This document shows positions 34,386 to 43,024 of a DNA stretch of 64,000 nucleotides, one piece after another (position 1 is the stretch's first letter; each line of letters begins with the position of its first letter). Origin of the DNA: an uncultured Bacillota bacterium (GTDB lineage Bacteria > Bacillota > Clostridia > Lachnospirales > Lachnospiraceae); NCBI GenBank assembly GCA_905200905.1, contig CAJKMA010000001.1, positions 1-64,000 of the forward strand, read 5' to 3'. The position numbers were made by a program, and so were the translations under genes. The notes under the pieces were generated by a model. That model ran no database searches, had not been told where the DNA came from, and saw only the letters and a program-made list of their open reading frames with translations.

Positions 34386-35615
34386 ATGAGTATATCCATG
34401 ATAGGGATTGATTACAGCAGGGCATCCGTAGATATCCGAGCTCAGTTTTCTTTTACAAAAAAGAATGCTGTGGCAGCCCTGGAGCATTTAAAACAGGAAG
34501 AAGGAATTTTAGGATGTGTTTTGCTGTCCACCTGTAACCGGATGGAATTGTGGGCAAGCACCCAGGAGGACTGGCAGGGTTCTCTTTATGATTTTTTATG
34601 CAGGGAAAAAGGAAAAGAGCCGGCGGATTTTCGGGAATATTTTGTGCAGCGGATAGACCAGGAGGCAGTTGAGCATTTGTTTTATCTTACCAGTGGTTTG
34701 AAATCACAGATTTTAGCAGAAGATCAGATTATTACTCAGGTAAAAGAGGCTCTGGCACTTTCCAGGGAAGCCTACTGTACGGATAATGTGTTGGAGGTGC
34801 TGTTACGAAAGGCAGTGACTGGAGCAAAACGGGTAAAAACAGAAGTGACCTTTTCCAGAGGAAACAGTTCGGTAATTCACCAGGCGATTGAAAAGCTAAA
34901 AGAGCAGGGATATGATCTTTTGGGCAAAACCTGTATGGTGATTGGAAATGGAGAAATGGGAAAAGTTACAGCTATGGCTCTTCGGGAAGCAGGGGCAAAA
35001 GTAACCGTAACGGTGCGTCAGTACCGAAGTGGTATGGTAACGATTCCGCCGGGATGTGACCGTATCAATTATGGTGAGCGTGTAGAGTTTCTTCCAAAAT
35101 GTGATTTAGCAGTGAGTGCCACAGCAAGCCCCAATTTTACCTTGACCCGTGAGCTTTTGGAACAGACGGGACTGAATAAAGAATTAATTCTCATTGATCT
35201 AGCAGTGCCAAGAGATATGGAGCCAGCCATTGGAGAGCTTCCAGGGATTACCTTGTATGATATTGACAGCTTTAAAATTACGGCAGATTCTCCGGCTCTT
35301 CGGGAAAGTATGGAAAAGGCGGGAGGCATCCTGGCAGAGGAAATCGCTGATTTTTATAGCTGGTATCAAGGAAGAGATTTGATTCCCAGAATTCAGGAGA
35401 TAAAAGCCGAGGCAGTGGAAGATTTTAATCTGCGAATTATGAAGATTTTGCGAAAAACTCCTATGGAAGATACTGCACGGGAAGAACTGTTGCGTGCTAT
35501 GGATCATGCAGCAGGAAATGTGGTCAATAAAATGATTTTTGGACTTCGGGATTTTTTGGAGCCCAAGGAATTTATCAGTTGTGTGGAAGGACTGGAGCGT
35601 TTGTATGAAGAATAA
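34386..35615 (+). CDS. hemA: Glutamyl-tRNA reductase
   Basis: 409 residues. The catalytic cysteine is C50 in LLSTCNRMELWA; GLKSQILAEDQIITQVKEAL and MVIGNGEMGKVTAMAL (NADPH domain) follow. It reduces glutamyl-tRNA to glutamate-1-semialdehyde, the first step of C5-type tetrapyrrole synthesis. Start 34386 has GGGAG 8 nt upstream; the in-frame ATG at 34371 overlaps that site. It heads the operon supplying uroporphyrinogen III and precorrin-2. Confidence 0.95.
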   Translation: MSISMIGIDYSRASVDIRAQFSFTKKNAVAALEHLKQEEGILGCVLLSTCNRMELWASTQEDWQGSLYDFLCREKGKEPADFREYFVQRIDQEAVEHLFYLTSGLKSQILAEDQIITQVKEALALSREAYCTDNVLEVLLRKAVTGAKRVKTEVTFSRGNSSVIHQAIEKLKEQGYDLLGKTCMVIGNGEMGKVTAMALREAGAKVTVTVRQYRSGMVTIPPGCDRINYGERVEFLPKCDLAVSATASPNFTLTRELLEQTGLNKELILIDLAVPRDMEPAIGELPGITLYDIDSFKITADSPALRESMEKAGGILAEEIADFYSWYQGRDLIPRIQEIKAEAVEDFNLRIMKILRKTPMEDTAREELLRAMDHAAGNVVNKMIFGLRDFLEPKEFISCVEGLERLYEE

Positions 35616-36087
35616 AGAGAAAAAATTATTTCCCCTGTTTGTGGATTTTACTAAAAAAAAAGCAGTGGTGATAGGAGCAGGGGAAATTGCCACCAGAAGG
35701 ATAAAAACCTTGCTTCCTTTTCTGGGAGAAATTCAGGTCATTGCACCAAAAGCTTCAGAAGAAATTTTGAAACTGGCAGAGCAAGGGGAAGTGGTATATG
35801 AACAAAAGTGCTATGATCGGGAAGACTTATATGATGCTCATATGGTATTGGCTGTTACAGATGACCCAAAAGTGAACGAAGATATTTACAGTGCCTGCAA
35901 ATGTCTTGGGATTTTAGTAAATATTGCTAATAATCAAAATAAATGTGATTTTCATTTTCCAGCAGTTCTGGAACAAGGAGACATTGTCATAGGAATCAAT
36001 GGAGGGGGAAAAGACCATAAAAAAGTGAAGCAGGTAAGGCAGGAGATGGAAAAAGCTTTAAAAATCAGCAAGGAGGAAGCAGAATGA
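35605..36087 (+). CDS. Precorrin-2 dehydrogenase (CysG N-terminal / SirC-like)
   Basis: 160 residues. The NAD-binding motif AVVIGAGEIATRRIKTLLPF is at the front, and IANNQNKCDFHFPAVLEQGD is the typical second signature. It oxidises precorrin-2 to sirohydrochlorin, the substrate of CbiK in the cobalt-early route. It is a stand-alone dehydrogenase without the ferrochelatase/SUMT domains of CysG. It overlaps the hemA end by 11 nt and the hemC start by ATGA. Confidence 0.92.
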   Translation: MKNKEKKLFPLFVDFTKKKAVVIGAGEIATRRIKTLLPFLGEIQVIAPKASEEILKLAEQGEVVYEQKCYDREDLYDAHMVLAVTDDPKVNEDIYSACKCLGILVNIANNQNKCDFHFPAVLEQGDIVIGINGGGKDHKKVKQVRQEMEKALKISKEEAE

Positions 36088-36974
36088 GAAAGGTGATAAT
36101 CGGCAGCAGAGAAAGCAAACTTGCGGTGATACAAAGTGAAATGGTAAAGGCATATATTGAAGAACATGCCCCTATGACTCAGGTGGAAATTCTGACTATG
36201 AAGACAACGGGAGATAAGATTTTAGATAAAACCTTAGACAAAATTGGGGGAAAAGGGCTGTTTGTGAAAGAATTAGACAAAGCCTTGTTGGAAAAGAAAA
36301 GTGATATTTCCGTACATAGCTTGAAGGATATGCCTATGGAAGTGCCAAGTAAGCTGCCTTTGGTGGCTTTTTCCAAGAGAGAAGACCCAAGAGATGTTTT
36401 GGTTTTGCCACAAGGAGAAACAGAATTAGACCTTACAAAACCCATAGGATGCTCCAGTCAGAGAAGAATTCTCCAGTTAAAGAGCATATATCCAAATGCA
36501 GTATGTAAAAGTGTTAGAGGAAATGTACAAACTAGACTGTCAAAACTGGACAGTGGAGAGTACAGCGCTCTAATTCTGGCAGCAGCAGGATTGAAAAGAT
36601 TGGGATTGGAAAACAGGATTTCCAGATACTTTGAGCCAGAAGAAATGATTCCAGCAGCAGGACAGGGAATTTTAGCAGTTCAAGGAAGAGCAGGAGAGGA
36701 TGTCTCTTATCTGGAAGGCTTTCAGGATGAAGATGGTTTTTACGCTGCAACAGGGGAACGGGCATTTGTAAAATATTTGGACGGAGGTTGTTCTTCACCA
36801 ATTGCAGCCCATGGAATCATTGAGGAAGATACCATGACTTTACTGGGACTTTATTATGATGAGGAAACAGGAAATTATAAAAAAGGCAGCATAACCGGAA
36901 AAAAGCAGGAGGCCAGTAAGATGGGGGTTACTTTGGCAAAGCAGCTTCAGGAAATGTGCAGGAAGGATGGGTAA
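36084..36974 (+). CDS. hemC: Hydroxymethylbilane synthase
   Basis: 296 residues. The N-terminal IIGSRESKLAVIQSEMV, the catalytic aspartate in HSLKDMPMEVP (D82) and the dipyrromethane cofactor cysteine C236 in YLDGGCSSPIA are all present. It polymerises four porphobilinogens. ATGA overlap with the upstream gene. Confidence 0.96.
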   Translation: MRKVIIGSRESKLAVIQSEMVKAYIEEHAPMTQVEILTMKTTGDKILDKTLDKIGGKGLFVKELDKALLEKKSDISVHSLKDMPMEVPSKLPLVAFSKREDPRDVLVLPQGETELDLTKPIGCSSQRRILQLKSIYPNAVCKSVRGNVQTRLSKLDSGEYSALILAAAGLKRLGLENRISRYFEPEEMIPAAGQGILAVQGRAGEDVSYLEGFQDEDGFYAATGERAFVKYLDGGCSSPIAAHGIIEEDTMTLLGLYYDEETGNYKKGSITGKKQEASKMGVTLAKQLQEMCRKDG

Positions 36975-36980
36975 AAGCAA

Positions 36981-38513
36981 ATGACAAGTATAGGAAAAGT
37001 ATGGTTGGTAGGTGCCGGACCAGGGGATTTGGGCTTATTTACTATGAAAGGATTGCAGATATTACAACAGGCAGATGTGGTGGTGTATGACAGTCTGGTA
37101 GGACAAGGGGTACTTTCTCAGATTCCCAGGACAGCCCATTGCATCAATGTGGGAAAGAGAGCCTCCAATCATACCATGCCACAGGAAAAAATCAATGAAG
37201 TTCTGGTACAGGAGGCAAAAAAAGGGCAGCGTGTGGTACGCCTTAAAGGTGGTGATCCTTTCCTGTTTGGACGGGGGGGAGAAGAGTTGGAACTTTTGGT
37301 GCAGGAAGGCATTCCTTATGAGATTATTCCAGGGGTAACTTCTCCCATTGCAGTGCCGGCTTATAATGGAATTCCAGTGACTCACCGTGATTTTACCTCT
37401 TCTTTGCATATTATTACAGGGCATAAAAAGCAAGGAGCGGCTTATGATATTGATTTTGAAGCTTTGGTACGAACCCAAGGAACCCTGGTATTTTTAATGG
37501 GAGTTAGCGCTCTTAGTGATATTTGCCAGGCGCTTCTTGAGGCTGGAATGAGTCCTCATATGCCAGCAGCCATTTTGCAAAAAGGCACCACAGCAGGACA
37601 AAAACGCATTGTTGCTACGGTTTCTACCTTGGAAGAGGAGGTAAGGAAACAGGGGATTGAGACACCGGCTATTATTGTGGTAGGAAAGGTGTGCGCTTTG
37701 GCTAAGGAGTTTGCTTGGTATGAAAAATTGCCATTGGCAGGATATAAAGTTCTGGTAACAAGACCAAGAGAACTAGTTTCCACGATGGCTGGAAAATTGC
37801 GGAATTTAGGTGCAGAGGTTCTGGAACTTCCAGCTATTCGCACAACTCCATTAGAAGACCAGAGTAGATTGTATGCAGCCTTTGAAAAACTGGAATCCTA
37901 TCAGTGGATTGCCTTTACCAGTCCCACAGGTGTAAGAATTTTCTTTGAGGAACTGCAAAAGACCAAAACAGATATCCGAAGACTGCATGGTACTCATATT
38001 GCAGCCATTGGAAAAGGTACGGCAAAAGCTTTGGAGGAACGTGGATGTTTCCCAGATTTCATTCCGGAAGTGTATGATGGAGAAACCCTGGGAAGAGAAT
38101 TGTGTGAAAGATGCATAGGAGGAGAACATATTTTAATTCCAAGAGCTGCCATAGGCAATCAGGAAATTCTCAGGGGGCTGGAAGCAAAAACTGACTTAAT
38201 CGTAGAGGATATCCCCACCTATGACACCTTCTATGAAAGCCAGGAAACTATTGATGAGAAGCAAGCGTTTGAAAATGGAGAAATTGATTGTGCAGTATTT
38301 ACCAGTGCTTCTACCGTGCGGGGCTTTGTAAAAGCAACCAAAGGATTGGACTATACAAAGGTTCGGGCTGCCTGCATTGGAAAACAAACCAAGGCAGAGG
38401 CAGATGCTGTTGGAATGGAAACCTATATGGCGAAAAAAGCAACCATTGACAGTGTACTGGATTTAGTCATAGAATTAAAAGAAAAAACAGCCACAGAGCA
38501 GGAGGAACAGTGA
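36981..38513 (+). CDS. cobA-hemD: Uroporphyrinogen-III C-methyltransferase / uroporphyrinogen-III synthase fusion
   Basis: 510 residues. Residues 1 to about 245 are SUMT (VWLVGAGPGDLGLFTMKGL, VRLKGGDPFLFGRGGEELE, PGVTSPIAVPAYNGIPVTHR). From about 250 to the end is a HemD domain (VLVTRPRELVSTMAGKL, WIAFTSPTGVRIFF, VFTSASTVRGFVKA). HemD closes and inverts the ring; SUMT methylates C2 and C7 to precorrin-2. CobA-HemD fusions are common in Clostridia. The next gene, hemB, starts 1 nt after the stop. Confidence 0.95.
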   Translation: MTSIGKVWLVGAGPGDLGLFTMKGLQILQQADVVVYDSLVGQGVLSQIPRTAHCINVGKRASNHTMPQEKINEVLVQEAKKGQRVVRLKGGDPFLFGRGGEELELLVQEGIPYEIIPGVTSPIAVPAYNGIPVTHRDFTSSLHIITGHKKQGAAYDIDFEALVRTQGTLVFLMGVSALSDICQALLEAGMSPHMPAAILQKGTTAGQKRIVATVSTLEEEVRKQGIETPAIIVVGKVCALAKEFAWYEKLPLAGYKVLVTRPRELVSTMAGKLRNLGAEVLELPAIRTTPLEDQSRLYAAFEKLESYQWIAFTSPTGVRIFFEELQKTKTDIRRLHGTHIAAIGKGTAKALEERGCFPDFIPEVYDGETLGRELCERCIGGEHILIPRAAIGNQEILRGLEAKTDLIVEDIPTYDTFYESQETIDEKQAFENGEIDCAVFTSASTVRGFVKATKGLDYTKVRAACIGKQTKAEADAVGMETYMAKKATIDSVLDLVIELKEKTATEQEEQ

Positions 38514-38514
38514 T

Positions 38515-39501
38515 ATGGATATGAACATCAGGCCAAGGCGTTTAAGAGGCAGTGAAATTCTTCGGAAAATGGTAAGGGAAACCAGGGTGGATAAAAGTTC
38601 TCTCATTTATCCGATTTTTGTAAAAGAAGGAACCAACATCCAGGAGGAAATTCCCACCATGCCAGGACAGTACCGTTATAGTGTGGATACCTTGCCAAAG
38701 GCTTTGGAAGAGCTTTTACATGCAGGTGTGAATAAGGTGATGTTCTTTGGAATTCCGGATCATAAAGATGAGGTGGGAAGCCAGGCGTATGCCCAGGATG
38801 GTATTGTGCAGCGTGCTCTTCAAAAAGCGAAAGCAGAATTTGGAAATGATATGTATCTGATTACAGATGTGTGTATGTGCGAATATACTTCTCATGGACA
38901 CTGTGGTGTACTTTGCGGACAGGAAGTAGAAAATGATGCTACTTTGGAATTGCTGTCAAAGACAGCTCTTTCCCATGTACAGGCAGGAGCTGACATGGTG
39001 GCGCCTTCTGACATGATGGATGGACGTGTTCTGGCAATCAGGACACTTCTGGATGAGAAAGGTTACAAAGAGATTCCTATTATGTCCTATGCTGTGAAGT
39101 ATGCATCTGCCTTTTATGGGCCATTCCGTGATGCAGCAGGCTCTGCTCCATCTTTTGGTGACCGGAAAAGTTATCAAATGGATTTTCACAACCGAAGGGA
39201 AGGTATCAAAGAAGCGCTTTTAGATGTAGAAGAAGGGGCAGATATTATTATGGTAAAACCAGCGCTGTCCTATCTGGATATGATTCGTGAAGTAAAGGAT
39301 ACTATTGACCTTCCGGTAGCTGCTTATTCGGTAAGCGGAGAATATGCCATGGTAAAGGCAGGAGCAAAGCTAGGATATATTGAGGAAGATCGGATTATTT
39401 GTGAAATGGCAGCCAGTGCGTATCGGGCGGGGACAGATATTTATCTTACTTATTTTGCAAAAGAAATTGCTAGATTTATAGACGAAGGGAGAATTGGATA
39501 A
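38515..39501 (+). CDS. hemB: Delta-aminolevulinic acid dehydratase (porphobilinogen synthase)
   Basis: 328 residues. The zinc-site cysteines C120, C122 and C130 (DVCMCEYTSHGHCG) mark it as a zinc-dependent type. The Schiff-base lysines lie in PIMSYAVKYASAFYGPFR and IIMVKPALSYLDMI. It condenses two aminolevulinates. GGAGGAACAGTGAT precedes the ATG; the stop shares one base with the hemL start. Confidence 0.97.
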   Translation: MDMNIRPRRLRGSEILRKMVRETRVDKSSLIYPIFVKEGTNIQEEIPTMPGQYRYSVDTLPKALEELLHAGVNKVMFFGIPDHKDEVGSQAYAQDGIVQRALQKAKAEFGNDMYLITDVCMCEYTSHGHCGVLCGQEVENDATLELLSKTALSHVQAGADMVAPSDMMDGRVLAIRTLLDEKGYKEIPIMSYAVKYASAFYGPFRDAAGSAPSFGDRKSYQMDFHNRREGIKEALLDVEEGADIIMVKPALSYLDMIREVKDTIDLPVAAYSVSGEYAMVKAGAKLGYIEEDRIICEMAASAYRAGTDIYLTYFAKEIARFIDEGRIG

Positions 39502-40772
39502 TGACTAGATCCGAAGAATTATTCCAAAGAGCAGTAAAAAGAATACCAGGGGGCGTCAATAGTCCGGTGCGAGCTTACGGTTCTGTAACAGAAGCACCTC
39601 GCTTTATTCAGGGGGCAGTAGGTTCTAAAATTTTTGATGTAGATGGAAATGCTTATATTGATTATATTGATTCCTGGGGACCTATGATTCTTGGACATAA
39701 CGATGAACGGATAAAAGATGCTGTGATTAAGGCCAGTGAAAATGGTCTTAGTTTTGGCTGTGCCACAGAAAAAGAGGTGGAAATGGCAGAATTTATCTGT
39801 GAGCGGATTCCCCATGTAGAGATGATTCGTATGGTAAACTCTGGCACAGAAGCTGTGATGAGTGCTATCCGTGTGGCAAGAGGTTTTACAGGAAAAACAA
39901 AGATTATCAAATTTGCAGGTTGCTATCATGGACATACAGATGCCATGTTAGTCAGTGCCGGAAGCGGTGTGATGACCAGTGGAGTGCCAGATAGTGCCGG
40001 CGTGCCAAAAGGTTGTACAGAGGACACCATGATTGCAGTCTACAATAATCTGGAAAGTGTAAAACAACTTTTTGATGAATGTAATGACCAGGTGGCAGCA
40101 GTGATTGTAGAACCGGTAGGGGCAAACATGGGTGTCGTGCCTCCAGAAGATGGATTTTTGCAGGGACTCAGAGATTTATGTACCAAACGGGGCGCTCTTT
40201 TGATTTTTGATGAAGTTATTACTGGGTTCCGTCTCAGTTTTTCCGGAGCAGCAGGATTTTATCAGATTACTCCAGATTTAGTTACGTATGGAAAAATTAT
40301 TGGAGCTGGTATGCCAGTAGGTGCTTATGGAGGTAGACGGGAGATTATGGAAATGGTTGCTCCTGCAGGTCCCGTTTATCAGGCTGGAACTTTAAGTGGA
40401 AATCCCATTGCCATGGCAGCAGGATTGGAGCAATTAAAGATTCTTTGGGAAGATCAAGAAATTTATACCCGTCTCTATCAGAAAGGTCAGATGCTCTATG
40501 ATGGAATCCGACGGATTTTCCTGGAAAAAGATGTGGATTTCCAGGTGAATTCCGTATCTTCTCTTGGATGCGTATTCTTTACGAAGGAGAAGGTGGTGGA
40601 CTATACTTCTGCAAAAACTTCTGATACCAAAGCATTTTCTGATTACTTCCAGTACATGCTTCACCATGGGGTACATTTAGCACCTTCCCAGTTTGAAGCC
40701 ATGTTCTTATCAGATGCTCATACAGAGGAAGATATCCAGACTACTTTAGAACTGATGGAAGGGTATTTTTAA
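39501..40772 (+). CDS. hemL: Glutamate-1-semialdehyde 2,1-aminomutase
   Basis: 423 residues. The PLP lysine is K265 in VTYGKIIGAGMPVGAYGG; IPGGVNSPVRAYGSV and NSGTEAVMSAIRVARGFTGK are class III aminotransferase/GSA-AM signatures. It converts glutamate-1-semialdehyde to 5-aminolevulinate, completing the C5 route with HemA. It overlaps the hemB stop by one base. Confidence 0.97.
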   Translation: MTRSEELFQRAVKRIPGGVNSPVRAYGSVTEAPRFIQGAVGSKIFDVDGNAYIDYIDSWGPMILGHNDERIKDAVIKASENGLSFGCATEKEVEMAEFICERIPHVEMIRMVNSGTEAVMSAIRVARGFTGKTKIIKFAGCYHGHTDAMLVSAGSGVMTSGVPDSAGVPKGCTEDTMIAVYNNLESVKQLFDECNDQVAAVIVEPVGANMGVVPPEDGFLQGLRDLCTKRGALLIFDEVITGFRLSFSGAAGFYQITPDLVTYGKIIGAGMPVGAYGGRREIMEMVAPAGPVYQAGTLSGNPIAMAAGLEQLKILWEDQEIYTRLYQKGQMLYDGIRRIFLEKDVDFQVNSVSSLGCVFFTKEKVVDYTSAKTSDTKAFSDYFQYMLHHGVHLAPSQFEAMFLSDAHTEEDIQTTLELMEGYF

Positions 40773-40781
40773 GGAGTTTTT

Positions 40782-42506
40782 ATGAATGATGTGATATTGG
40801 GTGTTGGAATTCTTGTGGCAGTGGTGTCTGTGTTTTCCCTGTGGGTAATAGGGGAGAATAAAGCCAGAAGAAACTTTGCCAGGAAGCGGTTCCAAGAATC
40901 CTTTGGTACCATTTTGCAAAAGGAATATACCTATGAGGAATTAGACCATATTTCCCAATTTTTTTATCAGAGGGAAAAAGAAGGATTTTATATTGATGAT
41001 ATCACCTGGAATGATTTGGAAATGGAACGGATTTTTGTCCAGATGAATCAAAGCGCTTCAGCAGTTGGAAGTGAGGTACTCTATGACCTTCTGCGGAAAC
41101 CAGTATTTGAGAAACAAGAATTGCAAAACCGGCAAAGTCTTATGGAGTTCTCTACCAGTCATGAAAAAGAGCGTGTGAATCTTCAAATGCTGCTCTCTGG
41201 AATTAAAAAACCAGGGAATGTCAGCGTGTTTGAAGCAATCCATGTGGCAACAGAAGTAAAGATTCAGAGCAGTTTCGTTCAGACTTTGCAGTTTCTGGCA
41301 TTTTTTCTCTCTCTATTGTGCTTTATGATAAGTCCCAATCCAGGGATTTATGTGTTTCTTAGTGTGTGTGTATTTAATATTGCCACTTATATGGGCATGA
41401 AGCAAGAAATTGAAAGCTATCTTACTTGTTTTCGATGTGTGATGCAACTTTTACAGGCACAAAAAAATTTGAAGAAACTGAATATTCCAGAGCTCTCTTT
41501 TTATGTGGAGCAGGGAGAAGTCTATGCAAAAAAACTAGCTGGGTTTCAAAGAGGGTCGAATCTGGTTATTGACCGCAGCAGCACAGGAGGCGGCATAGAA
41601 GGCATGGCTATGGATTATATCCGAATGCTTACCCATGTGGATTTGATTAAGTTTCGGGATATGATGAAAGCCATGAAGGAGCATCAAAAGGAAATTCAGG
41701 GGCTTTTGTATTTGTTTGGATATCTGGATAGTATGATTTCCATTGCTTCTGTGCGAAAAGCTTTACCTTATTACTGTATTCCAAAGTTTGAAGAGAGAGC
41801 TTGTGCTTACATGGAGGTTGAAAATCTGTATCATCCCCTTATACGCAATCCAGTGGCAAACAGCATACAGGCACAGGGCGGAATCCTTGTGACAGGTTCT
41901 AATGCTTCAGGAAAATCCACATTTTTGAAAAATATTGCAGTGAACGGAATTTTAGCTCAGACCATTTATACCTGTACAGCAACTTCTTATGTAGCACCTT
42001 ATTTTAAGGTGATGACTTCTATGGCTTTGCGAGATGACCTGGAAGGTGGGGAAAGCTACTATATTGTGGAAATCCGTTCTTTAAAGCGGATTTTGGATGA
42101 AACAGAAAAACAGGGGTCGCTTCTTTGTATTATTGATGAGGTCCTTCGGGGAACTAATACCATTGAGCGAATTGCAGCATCTTCCAGAATCCTGGGGAAT
42201 CTTAGAAAGCCAAATGTACTTTCTTTTGCAGCTACCCATGACATTGAACTTTCTTATATTCTGGAAGCTCTTTATGAGAATTATCATTTTGAAGAAGAAG
42301 TGGGAAAAGAAGACGTGACCTTTAATTACCTGTTAAAAAATGGAAGGGTTACCACACGAAATGCCATCCGGTTGCTGGAAATGATTGGATACGATTCAAA
42401 ACTGGTAAAACAAGCAAAAGATGCGGTAGAAAGTTTTGAAAAAACAGGAATTTGGAATAAATTAGACGGCAAAATACAAGGGGAGTCGAAAAAGGAAGAA
42501 CAATAG
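40782..42506 (+). CDS. Membrane-anchored MutS-like ATPase
   Basis: 574 residues. The C-terminal half is a MutS domain V ATPase: Walker A VTGSNASGKSTFLKNIA (about 370-386), Walker B LLCIIDEVLRGT, and the SFAATHDIEL switch. There is no mismatch-recognition domain. One hydrophobic helix at about 4-23 and a pair at about 168-205 should anchor it in the membrane, with a degenerate MutS core region (YEELDHISQFF) between. Proteins of this build are common in Firmicutes as MutS family proteins of unknown role. It starts 9 nt after hemL (TAAGGAGTTTTT), so it shares the hem transcript, without obvious functional link. Confidence 0.82.
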   Translation: MNDVILGVGILVAVVSVFSLWVIGENKARRNFARKRFQESFGTILQKEYTYEELDHISQFFYQREKEGFYIDDITWNDLEMERIFVQMNQSASAVGSEVLYDLLRKPVFEKQELQNRQSLMEFSTSHEKERVNLQMLLSGIKKPGNVSVFEAIHVATEVKIQSSFVQTLQFLAFFLSLLCFMISPNPGIYVFLSVCVFNIATYMGMKQEIESYLTCFRCVMQLLQAQKNLKKLNIPELSFYVEQGEVYAKKLAGFQRGSNLVIDRSSTGGGIEGMAMDYIRMLTHVDLIKFRDMMKAMKEHQKEIQGLLYLFGYLDSMISIASVRKALPYYCIPKFEERACAYMEVENLYHPLIRNPVANSIQAQGGILVTGSNASGKSTFLKNIAVNGILAQTIYTCTATSYVAPYFKVMTSMALRDDLEGGESYYIVEIRSLKRILDETEKQGSLLCIIDEVLRGTNTIERIAASSRILGNLRKPNVLSFAATHDIELSYILEALYENYHFEEEVGKEDVTFNYLLKNGRVTTRNAIRLLEMIGYDSKLVKQAKDAVESFEKTGIWNKLDGKIQGESKKEEQ

Positions 42507-42529
42507 TTGATGAATTCTGACGATTTTCA

Positions 42530-42558
42530 TTGACAAAATGAAAATACTTTGTCATAAT
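42530..42558 (+). promoter_or_regulatory. Strong sigma-A promoter with no gene behind it
   Basis: TTGACA (42530-42535), 17 bp, CATAAT (42553-42558). No coding frame follows on this strand before the terminator at 42673, so it most likely drives a small RNA. Confidence 0.7.
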
Positions 42559-42564
42559 AAAGTA

Positions 42565-42701
42565 AGAAATTATTCAAGGGTCTCCTAAAAAAGGTAAGAC
42601 ACGAAAGAAGGAATCAATTCTATATAGCTGTGTAAGCACAAGTCTTGTATGAGAATTTCATATTCTAATTTAGGGATGCCAAAAGGCATCCCCTTTTCTT
42701 T
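42565..42701 (+). ncRNA. Candidate small RNA of about 137 nt
   Basis: The stretch between a near-consensus promoter (42530-42558) and a strong terminator. It contains no start codon with a usable frame; short self-complementary elements (for example ACAAGTCTTGT near 42638) suggest structure. I cannot match it to a known family. The alternative is that only the terminator is functional, serving the mutS-like gene upstream. Confidence 0.5.
42673..42701 (+). terminator. Terminator, probably bidirectional
   Basis: Stem GGGATGCC/GGCATCCC with an AAAA loop followed by CTTTTCTTT. It would end the candidate small RNA and read-through from the hem operon. On the minus strand the same stem lies just behind the cysteine-rich gene that stops at 42709, though the T-run there is weak. 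Confidence 0.85.
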
Positions 42702-42708
42702 ACGTAAA

Positions 42709-42942
42709 TTAGCAGAAGCCACATCCATTTCCGCAGCAGAACAACAGAATAAATAAGAGGAGACAATTGTTATCACCACAGAATCCGTTATTTGTACCGC
42801 ATCCATTATTATTTCCACAGCAGCTTAACAGGAGAAGAATCAAGATAATGCAGCTGCAGTCCATGCCGCCTCTTGTATTTCCTAATCCTCCACAATTGTC
42901 TTCACATCCGCAACCACAGTTTGTAGCAGCTAAATCACTCAT
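42709..42942 (-). CDS. Cysteine-rich hydrophobic small protein (HCB/chorion-like)
   Basis: 77 residues with 15 cysteines, plus runs of Gly and Asn and two hydrophobic stretches (CIILILLLLSCC and CLLLFILLFCCG). It resembles Clostridia proteins that automated pipelines label chorion class high-cysteine protein. GGAGGATTTATTC stands before the ATG at 42942. Upstream on the minus strand CATATTAT (42978-42985) could be a sporulation-type -10, so a spore coat or crust role is a reasonable guess. No maturation enzyme adjoins it, which argues against a modified peptide. Confidence 0.7.
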   Translation of the reverse strand: MSDLAATNCGCGCEDNCGGLGNTRGGMDCSCIILILLLLSCCGNNNGCGTNNGFCGDNNCLLLFILLFCCGNGCGFC

Positions 42943-43024
42943 GAATAAATCCTCCAAAATATTTTGATTACACTTTCATAATATGTGACAGCAGAAAAAG
43001 GGTGACAGAAAAATAATTTTTTTG

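Noticed and set aside
42638..42700. Possible tRNA in the hairpin-rich stretch
   Set aside because: No cloverleaf and no TTCRANY loop; the hairpin is a plain terminator.
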